64,000 nt of DNA from Tenodera sinensis (Eukaryota; Arthropoda; Insecta; Mantodea; Mantidae), in contig CM060963.1 in the NCBI GenBank assembly GCA_030765045.1, positions 117,854,735-117,918,734 on the forward strand, read 5' to 3'. Positions 10,349-20,900 of this stretch are shown piece by piece. Numbering within the stretch: position 1 is the stretch's first letter; the number at the start of each line of letters is the position of its first letter. A program made the position numbers and the translations under genes. The notes under the pieces were generated by a model. The model did not search any database. It was given only the letters and a program-made list of their open reading frames with translations, and was not told the DNA's origin.

Positions 10349-10359
10349 CGGCGCCGCCG

Positions 10360-10384
10360 TATGTGTGTGTGTGTGTGTGTGTGT

Positions 10385-10461
<77 letters not shown>
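10360..10461. repeat. Microsatellite block 2: mainly (TG)n
   Basis: About 100 bp of TG with one TATG and one TCTG variant, ending GTGTA at the poly(T) of the family E element. It is continuous with block 1 apart from the SINE. Confidence 0.97.
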
Positions 10462-10462
<1 letters not shown>

Positions 10463-10494
10463 TTTTTTTTTTTTTTATTTATTGTTAACATACA

Positions 10495-10525
10495 GCATGC
10501 CCCACTACTTAGTAATATTACATGC
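10495..10525 (-). other. Conserved 3'-terminal RNA hairpin, family E
   Basis: In sense orientation GCATGT pairs with GCATGC (last pair T-G), then comes an AAT/GGG internal loop. The inner stem ATTAC pairs with GTAGT through one wobble pair, closed by loop TAA. The same plan with different inner-stem bases is found in families A, B and C. Confidence 0.7.
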
Positions 10526-10719
10526 TTTTTGTTACATCTGCATAGTTTTAGATATTACAATATGTTAATTAACAAAGTTACAATTGTTTATAAGTTAAAC
10601 TATTTGGCTGATTATGTTATTTGCAATGTTCGTTATAGTTTGTCAAAATCTATATTGTTTATGAAATATATAAATTCCTTAAGGTAATTGTTTCCCAGTT
10701 CATTGTTTGTTACCGGCCA

Positions 10720-13700
10720 CTATCCACCTTTGTTTATAATACTTTGTTTTAGTTTTTGTCTTTCTGTATTTAATAGAGAACACTCATATATTAAGTGGTT
10801 TACATTTTGGTTCTGATTTTGACACTTACACAAGGCACTTTCCACTATCTTGAACCGATGATAGTATTCTCTGGTTTTTCCATGGCCTGTTAACATTGCT
10901 GTAACTTGTCCATTTAATGGTATCTTCTGTTTTAGGCGTTCTTGCACCAAGGGAAAAAACCTTTTGGTGGTTCTTCCTTTTGAGGTTAAGTCCCATTGTT
11001 GTTGCCAAGTATGTAGTGCTCTCTCCGCTGCTTCCTTGATGATGTAGCTTCTTGGGATCTTGTTGTAGATAATTTCTCTGTTATCTTCTTGCGCAGCTTT
11101 TTTTGCTAATTTATCTGCTAGTTCGTTACCACGTAGCCTCACGTGGGCCTTTACCCATTTTATGTGTAATGTCCATCCATTTTCTTGTAGTTGCTTAATT
11201 TCAGCCTTTATTTCTTCTATTAATCTGTTCCGAATTTGGCTGGTCTTAAGAAGATCTACTGTAATCTGACTGTCGGTGTACACTACACCTAATTTCTCTC
11301 CTACATTGAGTTCATTGTTACTTTCTAGCTCTATAAGAGCCTGTAGAATAGCTATCTGTTCAGCTTGATTGTTTGAGCAATGGGCGCTAAGTTGATATTT
11401 TAATTGTTTAACCGGTTCTCCATTTAGAAAAATGACTGCGGCTGCTCCAATTTTTTCGTTTATCTTACTCCCGTCAGTGTAAATTTCTGTGTTGTACTGT
11501 AAGCCTTGTTGTGCTTCTTGAACACTCATTCTATCTGCAGGATGAGGCCACTCGGTCAGTTTCGGGGCTTCTTCGACTAACGTCAGAATTCCATTTGTGC
11601 TCGTCACATGTGCGTTTTCGTATATGTCTAGAATTTCTTGAATTCTTATATTTATTGGCTTGACTGCCGCTAAAACGCAGGACGCTTCATATGAAACTGT
11701 TCGGTAAGCTTTTGCGATTTTTATGTTCATCAATCTTTGTACTCGCTGGTATTTGAGCATATTCTTTCTTTTTAGAATAGCTTCTTTCCACACTTTCACT
11801 CCATATAACAGCATCGGAAGTATCGCACCTTTATAAATTGTTCGTAAGGCTTGTTGTCCTAAACCCCAGTTCAACTTTGCAGACTTCGCTAATGCATTTA
11901 CCAGTTTTATGCATTTCTCTGAGACTTGTTTTATGTGCATAACAAATGTCATCTTGTTGTCGAACAATATACCTAGGTACTTCAACTGTTTTACTTGCTC
12001 TACGATAGAGTTGTTTATATATACTCTTATTTGACTCCTTTCTTCTTTTCTTTTCCTTGTTATAAGAATAGTTTTTGATTTACTGTTGTTGAACTGGAGT
12101 TTATATTGTTTTGCCCAATGTTCGATTTGGTGTAGATCAGCATTTGCGTACATTTCTGCTACTTCCTTATTTTCTCCTGATGTCATTAGTAATAGGTCGT
12201 CGGCAAAGGCTACTAATTTACTTCGTTTCGTATAACGTAAACTGAGTAGCGAGTTATATAAGATGTTCCAGAACCCTGGACCGCAGCAGGATCCCTGGGG
12301 GCAGCCCTTCGTCACCTCTTTTTCTACTGTGCTGTGTTTGGTTGAAAGTTTGGCTAATCTGCCTCCGAAATAATTTTTAGTTAAATAATATAGGTTTTTT
12401 GGGCATTGTAAATTCCTTAAATTGTGGAGTATGCCAGGCCACCAAGCAGCGTCGAATGCACCTTTAACATCTAGGCTAGTAATTATCACACTGTTTTTCT
12501 GATCTAAATTGGTTGTTATGAACTTTTTGACTGCCAGTGCTGCGTCTACGGTGCTTCTTTGAGGGATAAATCCATATTGATTCATGTTGAGCAAATTGTT
12601 GGTGTATATGTGATGATTTATTCTATTTATCATCAACTTTTCTAGTATTTTCCCTCCGATATTTAATAGACTTATTGGTCTGAACTTTGTAGCATCGTGA
12701 CCTTCCTCTTTCCCTGGTTTAACAACGGGTATAATTTGCGATACTTTCCATATTTTTGGAAAGTATCCTTGACCTAGACATTTATTATAAATGGCCGTAA
12801 ATGATGCAGGGAAACTGTTGAAGGCTCTAAGTATAATATTTTGAGTTATGCCATCTTCTCCTGGCGCTTTCTTGGGGTTAAACGTTTAAATAACACGAAG
12901 CACTTCCGCAGTTGTGAATTCTCTGTCATTCGGTGTATTTACGGGTTCTTCTTGCAGCCTACGCATCTCCCGTTGTTGCACTGAATCACTTTCTGGGTCA
13001 TCTTCGGAAGTGAAGTGGTCTATCATACACTGAAGTGTTTCTTGGATATCGGCTGTATAGGTACCATCTGCATTTTGAATAGTTGTTAATGTAGGTTGAG
13101 TTCTTATCTTTCCAGCTGTCAGTTTGTATGCTGCGTGCCATGGGTTGCTTCCATCTTGGATGGTGCAGTATTTTTTCCACGAGTCTAACTTTTGTTTTTG
13201 TATTTGCAATTGGTATTCGCCTTTCCCTGCAATGTATAAAAGTCTCCTTTCTTCTCTGAGCTGTTGGTTATTTAGTGTCCTCTGGTATCTTCTACGTAGA
13301 GCGTTTACTCTTTTTCTTAAAATTGTTAGCTGGTCGTTCCACCATGGGACTGATTTCCTATTGGTCGATATTTTCTTCGAAGTGGACTTACGAAAAGCCC
13401 TGTCACATGCTTTTGTAATGCAGGAGTTAAATCTTTCTATTATCTCTTCAGCATTATGATATTCCTTTATAATTTCGCAGATTAGATAATCATTTTCCTC
13501 CAAGTTGGTTTCACTTGTCCCGCATTTGAATTCCTTATTTAGCATAGAGCTAAGGATATTATTGAACAGATTATAATTTTCTTCTTTATTAACTATGTAT
13601 CTTTTCCCAGTAAACTTCTCTTTCTTGGGCTGGGTAGTATGTGTGTAAGTTTTGAACGCTCTTAGGACCTTAAATGTGATTATTTTATGGTCTGAACAAC

Positions 13701-14328
13701 TTTCTTGCTCTCCGCATTTCCAATCGGTTATATTCATAAGTAGGCGATTGTTAGTAAGCGTCAAGTCAATCCAGCTTTTTGCCCTGCTAGTTTCGAAGGT
13801 TGGTATTCCTATGTTCTCATTGACAATATGCAGTGTCGAAGCTGTTAGAAATTCTTCTAGGATACAGCCTCTTTCATTGTTATTTGTATCAAACCACAGG
13901 TTGCTCCTAGCATTAGTATCTGCCGATATTATTATTCCATGTCCTTTTACGTGATCTAAAATGTTTTCTATCTTCCCTATGTCTATTCCTATGTGTGATT
14001 CAATGTCAAAGTACATGCTAGACGTGAAGAATTTACTGTCTCTGTACTGTATTTCCATAACAACACAATCTTCATTTGAGAGTTGACTTATTAATGTAGC
14101 ATCGATATTAAAGTTATTGATTATTATGGCTGCTCTCTTTCTTCCAACTCCGCATACATAAGTTCTCATTGACTTTGGAATTCCTGCTAATTTATTATTT
14201 ACAGTATATGGTTCCTGTATAAATGATATATCTATCCTGGATTCATAAATGAGTTGTACTAAATTACTCGTTGCTGTTTTAGAATGTTGTAAATTCACTT
14301 GGAAGCAGTTAATACTCTGTTCAGCCAT
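10720..14328 (-). pseudogene. ORF2 of family E: endonuclease-RT-RNase H polyprotein with one nonsense codon
   Basis: The frame runs 1202 residues from ATG 14328, four nt after the ORF1 stop (TAA TAAT ATG). TAA at 12886-12888 interrupts it at codon 481. The sequence continues in the same frame with TFNPKKAPGEDG, so a single change (for example CAA to TAA) explains it. The endonuclease shows QVNLQHSKTAT, QEPYT, SADTNARS and CSDHK. The RT shows FRPISLLNIGGK, LDVKGAFDAAWWP, KGCPQGSCCGPGFWN and FADD at codons 708-711. RNase H shows YTDGSK, NQAEQ, TDSQI and GNELADKLA. A C-terminal finger CKCQNQNQNVNHLIYEC follows. An RNA from this copy would yield only endonuclease and linker from ORF2, so movement would need another copy. 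Confidence 0.88.
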
Positions 14329-14332
14329 ATTA

Positions 14333-15448
14333 TTAGTCAATATTCAGTTGGTATCTCCTCAATACTGATTGGTAGCATGGGCAGTTATTATCAAGTGCCG
14401 AGTGGTTTACGTCAATTGCACTACCTACATTATGTTTGGAAAAATTGATACAATTGCTGCATTTAAATTCTTGTGTGCCGACTTTGCAGTCTTTCATCTT
14501 GTGACCTCCCGCACACTTCGGGCATGTTTGCTGTCCACGGCACTTCTCTGCATGGTGATTATATTTATTGCATTTGAAACAGCGGGTAACTTTGACATAG
14601 TCTTTCCAATTACATAGGTTCCAACACAGTTTTATCTTTTTGTCCATAAGTTGCTTTCTGATAGTGGAACTGATTTGCACAACTATTGTGTTATTTTTCT
14701 TTTTGTCACGAAACTGGAAAACCGGCTTTATTTCCTCTTTATGTCCCTCTATTTCCTTGTTTTGCGCCTCAAGAACTTCGGCCACATTTTCTAGTGTAAT
14801 CTCCTCAGGAGCGTTGAAAATTATGATCCTTGGACTTCTCTTCTCCGGGACCACCGCCTCAAGTTCATCCCCGCATTTCTCTTTTATGCTATTGCATATG
14901 ACATCCAATTCTTCTTTCTCTCCGGTCTTAATTAAAACGTTCCCATTTTTCAGTGTATTCAATGCCTTGATACCCACTTTTATTGTTACTGGGTTTACCT
15001 TTGTCTTGATCAAGGTTCTAATATATTCCGCACTCTGGTTGTTCTTACTTTTAACGAACAAGTTATAATCTTTCTTGCCCTGTTCATTTAAACTGCTGTG
15101 CGCAATTTCCGAATATGTTCGCCGTTGTCCACCTGCTGTCGCCATTTCCATGGTAACTTGAGACCGGTTAAACGTATTACTGGGCATTCCCCTGGATTTT
15201 GATGATACAATGCAAGCTTGTGTTTTCAAAAGTTCAGTTTGTGCTGTTTTTAATTGCGTTTGTACATTTTCTAGTTGTTGATCTTTCTCAATCTGATTGC
15301 TTTTAAGTATAGCTATTGCTCTCCTTAAGTCGCCAACAGCATGTACAATGTTCTGCTTGAGGTCTTGGCGCAGGTTTTTGCTGGCTTCAGTCACATTTAA
15401 TAGTACTTTAAAAGCACCTTCAATGAGGTTATCCGTTGCATCCGCCAT
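14333..15448 (-). CDS. ORF1 of family E: RNA-binding, three zinc knuckles
   Basis: 371 aa from ATG 15448 (MADATDNLIEG). An open stretch upstream begins only with GTG and lacks homology, so ATG is preferred. The N-terminus has the shared block FKVLLNVTEASKNLRQDL and then a coiled-coil-like, Lys/Gln/Glu-rich stretch. The middle carries VNPVTIKVGIKALNTLKNG and PRIIIFNAPEEITLENVAEV, two beta-alpha-beta-like segments seen in R1/SART-type ORF1 proteins. The C-terminus has knuckles CFKCNKYNHHAEKC and CPKCAGGHKMKDC and a long third one (CSNCINFSK, then NHSALDNNC). The role inferred from the family is coating element RNA in a ribonucleoprotein and targeting it. No stop or shift is seen, so it appears intact. 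The stop lies four nt before the ORF2 ATG. Confidence 0.87.
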   Translation of the reverse strand: MADATDNLIEGAFKVLLNVTEASKNLRQDLKQNIVHAVGDLRRAIAILKSNQIEKDQQLENVQTQLKTAQTELLKTQACIVSSKSRGMPSNTFNRSQVTMEMATAGGQRRTYSEIAHSSLNEQGKKDYNLFVKSKNNQSAEYIRTLIKTKVNPVTIKVGIKALNTLKNGNVLIKTGEKEELDVICNSIKEKCGDELEAVVPEKRSPRIIIFNAPEEITLENVAEVLEAQNKEIEGHKEEIKPVFQFRDKKKNNTIVVQISSTIRKQLMDKKIKLCWNLCNWKDYVKVTRCFKCNKYNHHAEKCRGQQTCPKCAGGHKMKDCKVGTQEFKCSNCINFSKHNVGSAIDVNHSALDNNCPCYQSVLRRYQLNID

Positions 15449-15945
15449 TTTCTTCTGCCTCACGGCTTGGAAGTGTTCTGCCTTAAAACCCCGTGTTTTC
15501 ACAATCTTCACAGCTAATTCTCACAACAATAATATCTATACTTACACAACTCTGGATGTTCAATGCTTAATGTTTCTAATATTCATTAAAATCAACGTAA
15601 ATATCTAAATGTTCCCAATAACCTCACACAAACACGGCCTCCTTAAAGCTTTAAAATCACGACTCTTTCTTCAGGTTTTCCTAGCCAGCTATATATTAAC
15701 CTAAATGCACGGCCTCCACAAGGCTTTATAATCACAATCCTTTCCAAAAACACAAACACAATTTTAAAATAATAACACCAATCCGTCAATCCCCTTTAAC
15801 ACCACCAATTACACAAAAACCAAAAACCATGAAGATACAAATTAAATAACACTTTATGTTGAAAACGGAGCCAAAACAGCGCAATATTGCAATATTCTGA
15901 TGCACGTAGCTTCTTGCACACTATCCACGTCATGCACATCAACAA
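15449..15945 (-). other. 5' UTR of family E with two 75-bp-spaced repeat units
   Basis: No coding frame is supported. Two related segments, near 15633-15667 and 15708-15745, share CACGGCCTCC and AATCAC, offset by 75 bp. A similar GGCCTCC block occurs in the family A 5' UTR. In R1-type elements the 5' UTR often holds an internal promoter. The sequence alone does not show one here. Confidence 0.55.
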
Positions 15946-15947
15946 TG

Positions 15948-15979
<32 letters not shown>

Positions 15980-16731
15980 TGTATGTATGTATGTATGTAT
16001 GTATGTATGTATGTATGTATGTATGTATGTATGTATGTATGTATGTATGTATGTATGTATGTATGTATGTATGTATGTATGTATGTATGTATGTATGTAT
16101 GTATGTATGTATGTATGTATGTATGTATGTATGTATGTATGTATGTATGTATGTATGTATGTATGTATGTATGTATGTATGTATGTATGTATGTATGTAT
16201 GTATGTATGTATGTATGTATGTATGTATGTATGTATGTATGTATGTATGTATGTATGTATGTATGTATGTATGTATGTATGTATGTATGTATGTATGTAT
16301 GTATGTATGTATGTATGTATGTATGTATGTATGTATGTATGTATGTATGTATGTATGTATGTATGTATGTATGTATGTATGTATGTATGTATGTATGTAT
16401 GTATGTATGTATGTATGTATGTATGTATGTATGTATGTATGTATGTATGTATGTATGTATGTATGTATGTATGTATGTATGTATGTATGTATGTATGTAT
16501 GTATGTATGTATGTATGTATGTATGTATGTATGTATGTATGTATGTATGTATGTATGTATGTATGTATGTATGTATGTATGTATGTATGTATGTATGTAT
16601 GTATGTATGTATGTATGTATGTATGTATGTATGTATGTATGTATGTATGTATGTATGTATGTATGTATGTATGTATGTATGTATGTATGTATGTATGTAT
16701 GTATGTATGTATGTATGTATGTATGTATGTA
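15946..16731. repeat. Microsatellite block 3: (TATG)n, about 786 bp
   Basis: Essentially perfect tetranucleotide from the family E 5' end (one TATATG variant at the start) to the poly(T) of the short family A fragment. Confidence 0.98.
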
Positions 16732-17455
16732 TTTTTTTTTTTTTTTTTTAATATAAACATTCTTTATTTTCGGCATGTTCCATTACAAAAAACGTAATAC
16801 TACATGCCATTATAGTACATGCTTAATAAATATACTAATACATAGTTTTACTTATGGGATATCGTTAGTTGCACTCTAGAGTTTATCCAGTTCTATTGTG
16901 TTTAGGTATTCAATAAATTCGGTTGTGTATTCCGTTACTAATTTATGTTGTTGGAATGTCCATTTTCCATATTTGTTTAACATAGCTTTCTTGAATTTGA
17001 TTCTTTCTCTGTCAAGTTTTGGACATTCAAATAAAACGTGTACTACGGTCTGTTCTGCTGTTCCACAGGAGCACATTGGAGAGTCCTTTATCTTAAATCT
17101 GTAAAAGTAAGAATTAAGTCTGCCATGTCCGGTTAGGAAGGTTGTGACTTTACCAGTAAGTGGAAATTTAAGGCGTAATCTATCTGCCACTGTGGGGAAA
17201 TAAGATTTAGTCACTGCTCCATTTTTGGTGTTTCGCCACTCACTTTCCCACTGATTCACACTTTCTTCATGTAGCTTTCGCATGATGTCACTCACGGGTA
17301 TCCTGTCGAAACTAACTGGTAGGTCCTTGTTGTTCGCTGCCTGTTTCGCCAGTTGGTCAGCCAGCTCGTTCCCTTCAATTCCGACGTGAGCCTTGACCCA
17401 TGTGAAGTAGATAATCCAGCTGTGTGCTTCTAGTTGCCTTATTTGTTTTCTTATT
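16732..17455 (-). mobile_element. 5'-truncated family A insertion (3' fragment, 724 bp)
   Basis: It keeps the poly(A) (T-run 16732-16749), the AATAAA signal, the 3' hairpin at 16772-16808, the 3' UTR and the last part of ORF2. It then stops at CTTATTT, where the microsatellite begins. The truncation sits at a TTATTT/TATG micro-overlap, as is usual for 5'-truncated LINE insertions. At two variable positions it matches copies 2 and 3 rather than the adjacent copy 1, so it is not simply a duplicate of its neighbour. Confidence 0.92.
16876..17455 (-). pseudogene. ORF2 C-terminal remnant of family A (end of RNase H plus zinc finger)
   Basis: About 192 codons, corresponding to residues 1043-1234 of the full protein. 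Visible are WVKAHVGIEGNELADQLAKQ (the last RNase H block), SYFPTVADRLRLKFPLTGKV, the finger CSCGTAEQTVVHVLFEC and the normal C-terminus. The fragment is open but has no start codon of its own, no RT and no endonuclease, so it is a dead truncation product. Confidence 0.9.
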
Positions 17456-17845
17456 TATGTATGTATGTATGTATGTATGTATGTATGTATGTATGTATGT
17501 ATGTATGTATGTATGTATGTATGTATGTATGTATGTATGTATGTATGTATGTATGTATGTATGTATGTATGTATGTATGTATGTATGTATGTATGTATGT
17601 ATGTATGTATGTATGTATGTATGTATGTATGTATGTATGTATGTATGTATGTATGTATGTATGTATGTATGTATGTATGTATGTATGTATGTATGTATGT
17701 ATGTATGTATGTATGTATGTATGTATGTATGTATGTATGTATGTATGTATGTATGTATGTATGTATGTATGTATGTATGTATGTATGTATGTATGTATGT
17801 ATGTATGTATGTATGTATGTATGTATGTATGTATGTATGTATGTA
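17456..17845. repeat. Microsatellite block 4: (TATG)n, 390 bp
   Basis: Perfect TATG between the short fragment and the 3' end of family A copy 1. Confidence 0.98.
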
Positions 17846-17885
17846 TTTTTTTTTTTTTTTTTTAATATAAACATTCTTTATTTTC

Positions 17886-17924
17886 GGCATGTTCCATTAC
17901 AAAAAAAACGTAATACTACATGCC
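17886..17924 (-). other. Conserved 3'-terminal RNA hairpin, family A copy 1
   Basis: Sense GGCATGT pairs perfectly with ACATGCC. An AGT/GGA internal loop follows, then inner stem ATTAC/GTAAT with a T-rich apical loop. The AATAAA and poly(A) lie just downstream. Equivalent hairpins are at 16772-16808, 25260-25296 and 49522-49558. Confidence 0.78.
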
Positions 17925-17991
17925 ATTATAGTACATGCTTAATAAATATACTAATACATAGTTTTACTTATGGGATATCGTTATTTGCACT

Positions 17992-20900
17992 CTAGAGTTT
18001 ATCCAGTTCTATTGTGTTTAGGTATTCAATAAATTCGGTTGTGTATTCCGTTACTAATTTATGTTGTTGGAATGTCCATTTTCCATATTTGTTTAACATA
18101 GCTTTCTTGAATTTGATTCTTTCTCTGTCAAGTTTTGGACATTCAAATAAAACGTGTACTACGGTCTGTTCTGCTGTTCCACAGGAGCACATTGGAGAGT
18201 CCTTTATCTTAAATCTGTAAAAGTAAGAATTAAGTCTGCCATGTCCGGTTAGGAAGGTTGTGACTTTACCAGTAAGTGGAAATTTAAGGCGTAATCTATC
18301 TGCCACTGTGGGGAAATAAGATTTAGTCACTGCTCCATTTTTGGTGTTTCGCCACTCACTTTCCCACTGATTCACACTTTCTTCATGTAGCTTTCGCATG
18401 ATGTCACTCACGGGTATCCTGTCGAAACTAACTGGTAGGTCCTTGTTGTTCGCTGCCTGTTTCGCCAGTTGGTCAGCCAGCTCGTTCCCTTCAATTCCGA
18501 CGTGAGCCTTGACCCATGTGAAGTAGATAATCCAGCTGTGTGCTTCTAGTTGCCTTATTTGTTTTCTTATTTGTTCAATAAGGTGAAGATGGTTGTTAGA
18601 GTTCCGTAATGAATCAAGAGTGATTCTGCTGTCAGTGAGTAAAGCAGCTGTTTTTTGAACATGCTGTAGTTGGAGATGTTCAAGGTGTTCAAGGGCTTTG
18701 AGAATTGCGAACTGCTCTGCTTGATTGTTAGAACATCTACTGTGTAATTTATATTGTAGTTGGTGGACTAGTACTTTGTCTATGAATATAGCAATTCCGG
18801 ATCCAACTGCCGAATCTTCCTTACTTCCATCAGTGAAAATGTCTACTAAATGGGTTTGATCATTGGGTTTCTCTTTGATCTTGATTATTTCTGCTGGATG
18901 AGGCCACGTTGCGTAATGCTCTGCTGTATCAATCGTAATTCCTTCCTGGTTCCGTTTCTTGCTTTCATATAATCTCGCAATCTCCCGAATATGTATCCCT
19001 ATGGGAGTGTTTTTTGACAGAATGCATAGTGCTTCAGATGACGTAGTGCGATATGCTTTAGTTATTTTTATGTTAATAAGTCTTTGGACTCTTTGTAGCT
19101 TGAGTTTATTATATCTTTTGTTGATTGCTTCTGCCCATACAGGTGCCCCGTACGTCAGAATGGGCAATAAAGCCCCTTTATATATAATTCTCATCACATC
19201 ACTATTTAGTCCCCAGTTTATTTTTGCGGATTTGGCCAGTGCATGAATTAGTTTTATGCTTTTTTCGCTAACGTATTCTATATGCCGAGTAAAGTTGAGT
19301 CTATGGTCAATAATTATGCCCAAATATTTTAAGCTTTCTGTCTGTAGTAACTGCTTATTGTTTAAGTATATCTTGAGTACTCGCTCAGGCAATGGTCTTC
19401 TTCTCGAAATTACTAACACTGTAGACTTCTGCTCATTGAAGACGATTTTGTTGTCTCTGGCCCATCTCGATATTTTCTGCAATTCGATGTTAGCGTAATT
19501 TTCTATTTCAAGGCTGCTACTTCCTTTAATAACCAACATTACATCGTCTGCAAAGGCGATGACCTTTGTGTTTTTACTATATTCTAAATTCAGAAGTGAG
19601 TTATAATGTATATTCCAGAAACCCGGACCGCTACAGGAACCTTGTGGACATCCTTTGGTGATTGTCCTCTTTATGGATATGCTGTTAGCTGAAAAAGTAG
19701 CACTCCTTCCATTAAAATAGCTTTTGGAGAGATCATAGAGGTTCTGTGGGCAACTGAACTCTCTCAATGAAGCCAGGATGCTAGGCCACCATGCGGCATC
19801 AAACGCACCTTTAACATCTAAGCTGATAAGGGCAGCTTGTTGACCTTTCTTTAGGATGTCTAGGATTATATGTTTGAGGTACATCAGAGCGTCAACTGTA
19901 CTGGTTTGTGGTGTGAAACCAAATTGGTTTTTGTTCATAAGGTTGTTACTATGTATGTGGTGCATTATCCGTTGTATTAGTAGTTTCTCTAACACTTTGG
20001 CTGGAACATTTAATAAGCTTATTGGCCTATATTTGCTTACCTCATCGGAGTTCTCTTTGCCGGCTTTAATAATTGGTATAATTTTAGCGTGTTTCCATGC
20101 ACTGGGGAAATAGGTTCTTCTTAGACAGGCGTTATATATAGCTGTGGTCAGTTTGGGAACTAGTCTGAACACTAATCGAAGTATCTCTGCAGTGATGCCG
20201 TTCTCTCCTGGAGCTTTCTTGGTGTTCATATTATCTATAATAGAGGCTACTTCTGCTGTTGCAAATGGAGTATCATCCCGGGTTTCTAATTGTTCCTTTA
20301 TTTTGTGCCTGATTTGTCGGTGGTGATCATTGTCCTCTTTCACATCATCAATCGGCACAAATAAATCCATCATGACACTCATAGTCTCTTTCAAGTCACT
20401 GGTATATGTGCCATCGGGTTTCCTTAAGGTTGACAAGGTAATGTTTTGTTTCATCTTCCCAGATGACAATCTGTAAACTGCATTCCACGGGTTCGATGTC
20501 GTTGTAACATTACAATAGTTTTTCCACGACTCATATTTCGCCCTTTTAATTGACGACTCATATCTTCTTTTCTCTTGGGTGTATAGCTGCTTGCGTCGTT
20601 CTCTCTCATTTTCATTGTTTTTTATTTTTTGGTACCTTCTTCTGGTTGCAGTAGTCTTCTTCCTCATTATTGTCAACTCCTGTGACCACCATGGAACTGG
20701 TTTGTGTTCAGCAGCTTTCTTTCTTGGCTTACATGTTCTAAAGGATTTGTGACATGCTGCAGTTATGGCTCCTTCAAATTTATATATTATTTTCTCTATA
20801 TCTGTTTCCATAGACACAATTCCCTGTAGAATGTCATCCACTTGTTCCATGTCATTACTTGTTATTTGTACTCCAAATTTAAGCTTAAGTTCTTCTAGAA

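Larger units (their letters stand above)
10121..10359 (-). mobile_element. tRNA-derived SINE inserted in the microsatellite
   Basis: In minus-strand sense the head is tRNA-like, with a perfect A box and B box about 43 nt apart. The body holds a GGTTTTCTCCGGGTACTCCGG block resembling a central motif found in several invertebrate SINEs. The end is CGTTAAACACTACAACAACA, an (AAC)n-type tail. Total length is about 239 bp. Simple repeat lies on both sides, so no target duplication can be measured. The body and tail rule out a plain tRNA gene. The SINE would be transcribed by RNA polymerase III and moved by a partner LINE that cannot be identified here. Confidence 0.85.
10462..15945 (-). mobile_element. 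R1-like non-LTR retrotransposon, family E, near full length
   Basis: Sense order is a 5' UTR of about 500 bp, ORF1, ORF2, a 3' UTR of about 240 bp and poly(A) (T-run 10462-10476). It has microsatellite on both sides: TATG at the 5' end and TG/TATG at the 3' end. AATAAATAAA lies immediately before the poly(A). The WWP after RT motif A, the CPQGSCCGPGFWN motif B, the RNase H and the three-knuckle ORF1 place it in the I-group near R1. Exact clade needs a tree. One nonsense codon in ORF2 is the only obvious lesion. Confidence 0.85.

Noticed and set aside
10290..10359. A functional tRNA gene on the minus strand
   Set aside because: A and B boxes are good, but the sequence runs on into a SINE body and AAC tail and lies in a microsatellite.
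13124..15608. Several plus-strand open frames opposite the retrotransposon ORFs, such as 13124-13459 and 14640-15068
   Set aside because: They are antisense shadows of conserved minus-strand coding frames. The equivalent shadows repeat identically in each family A copy.
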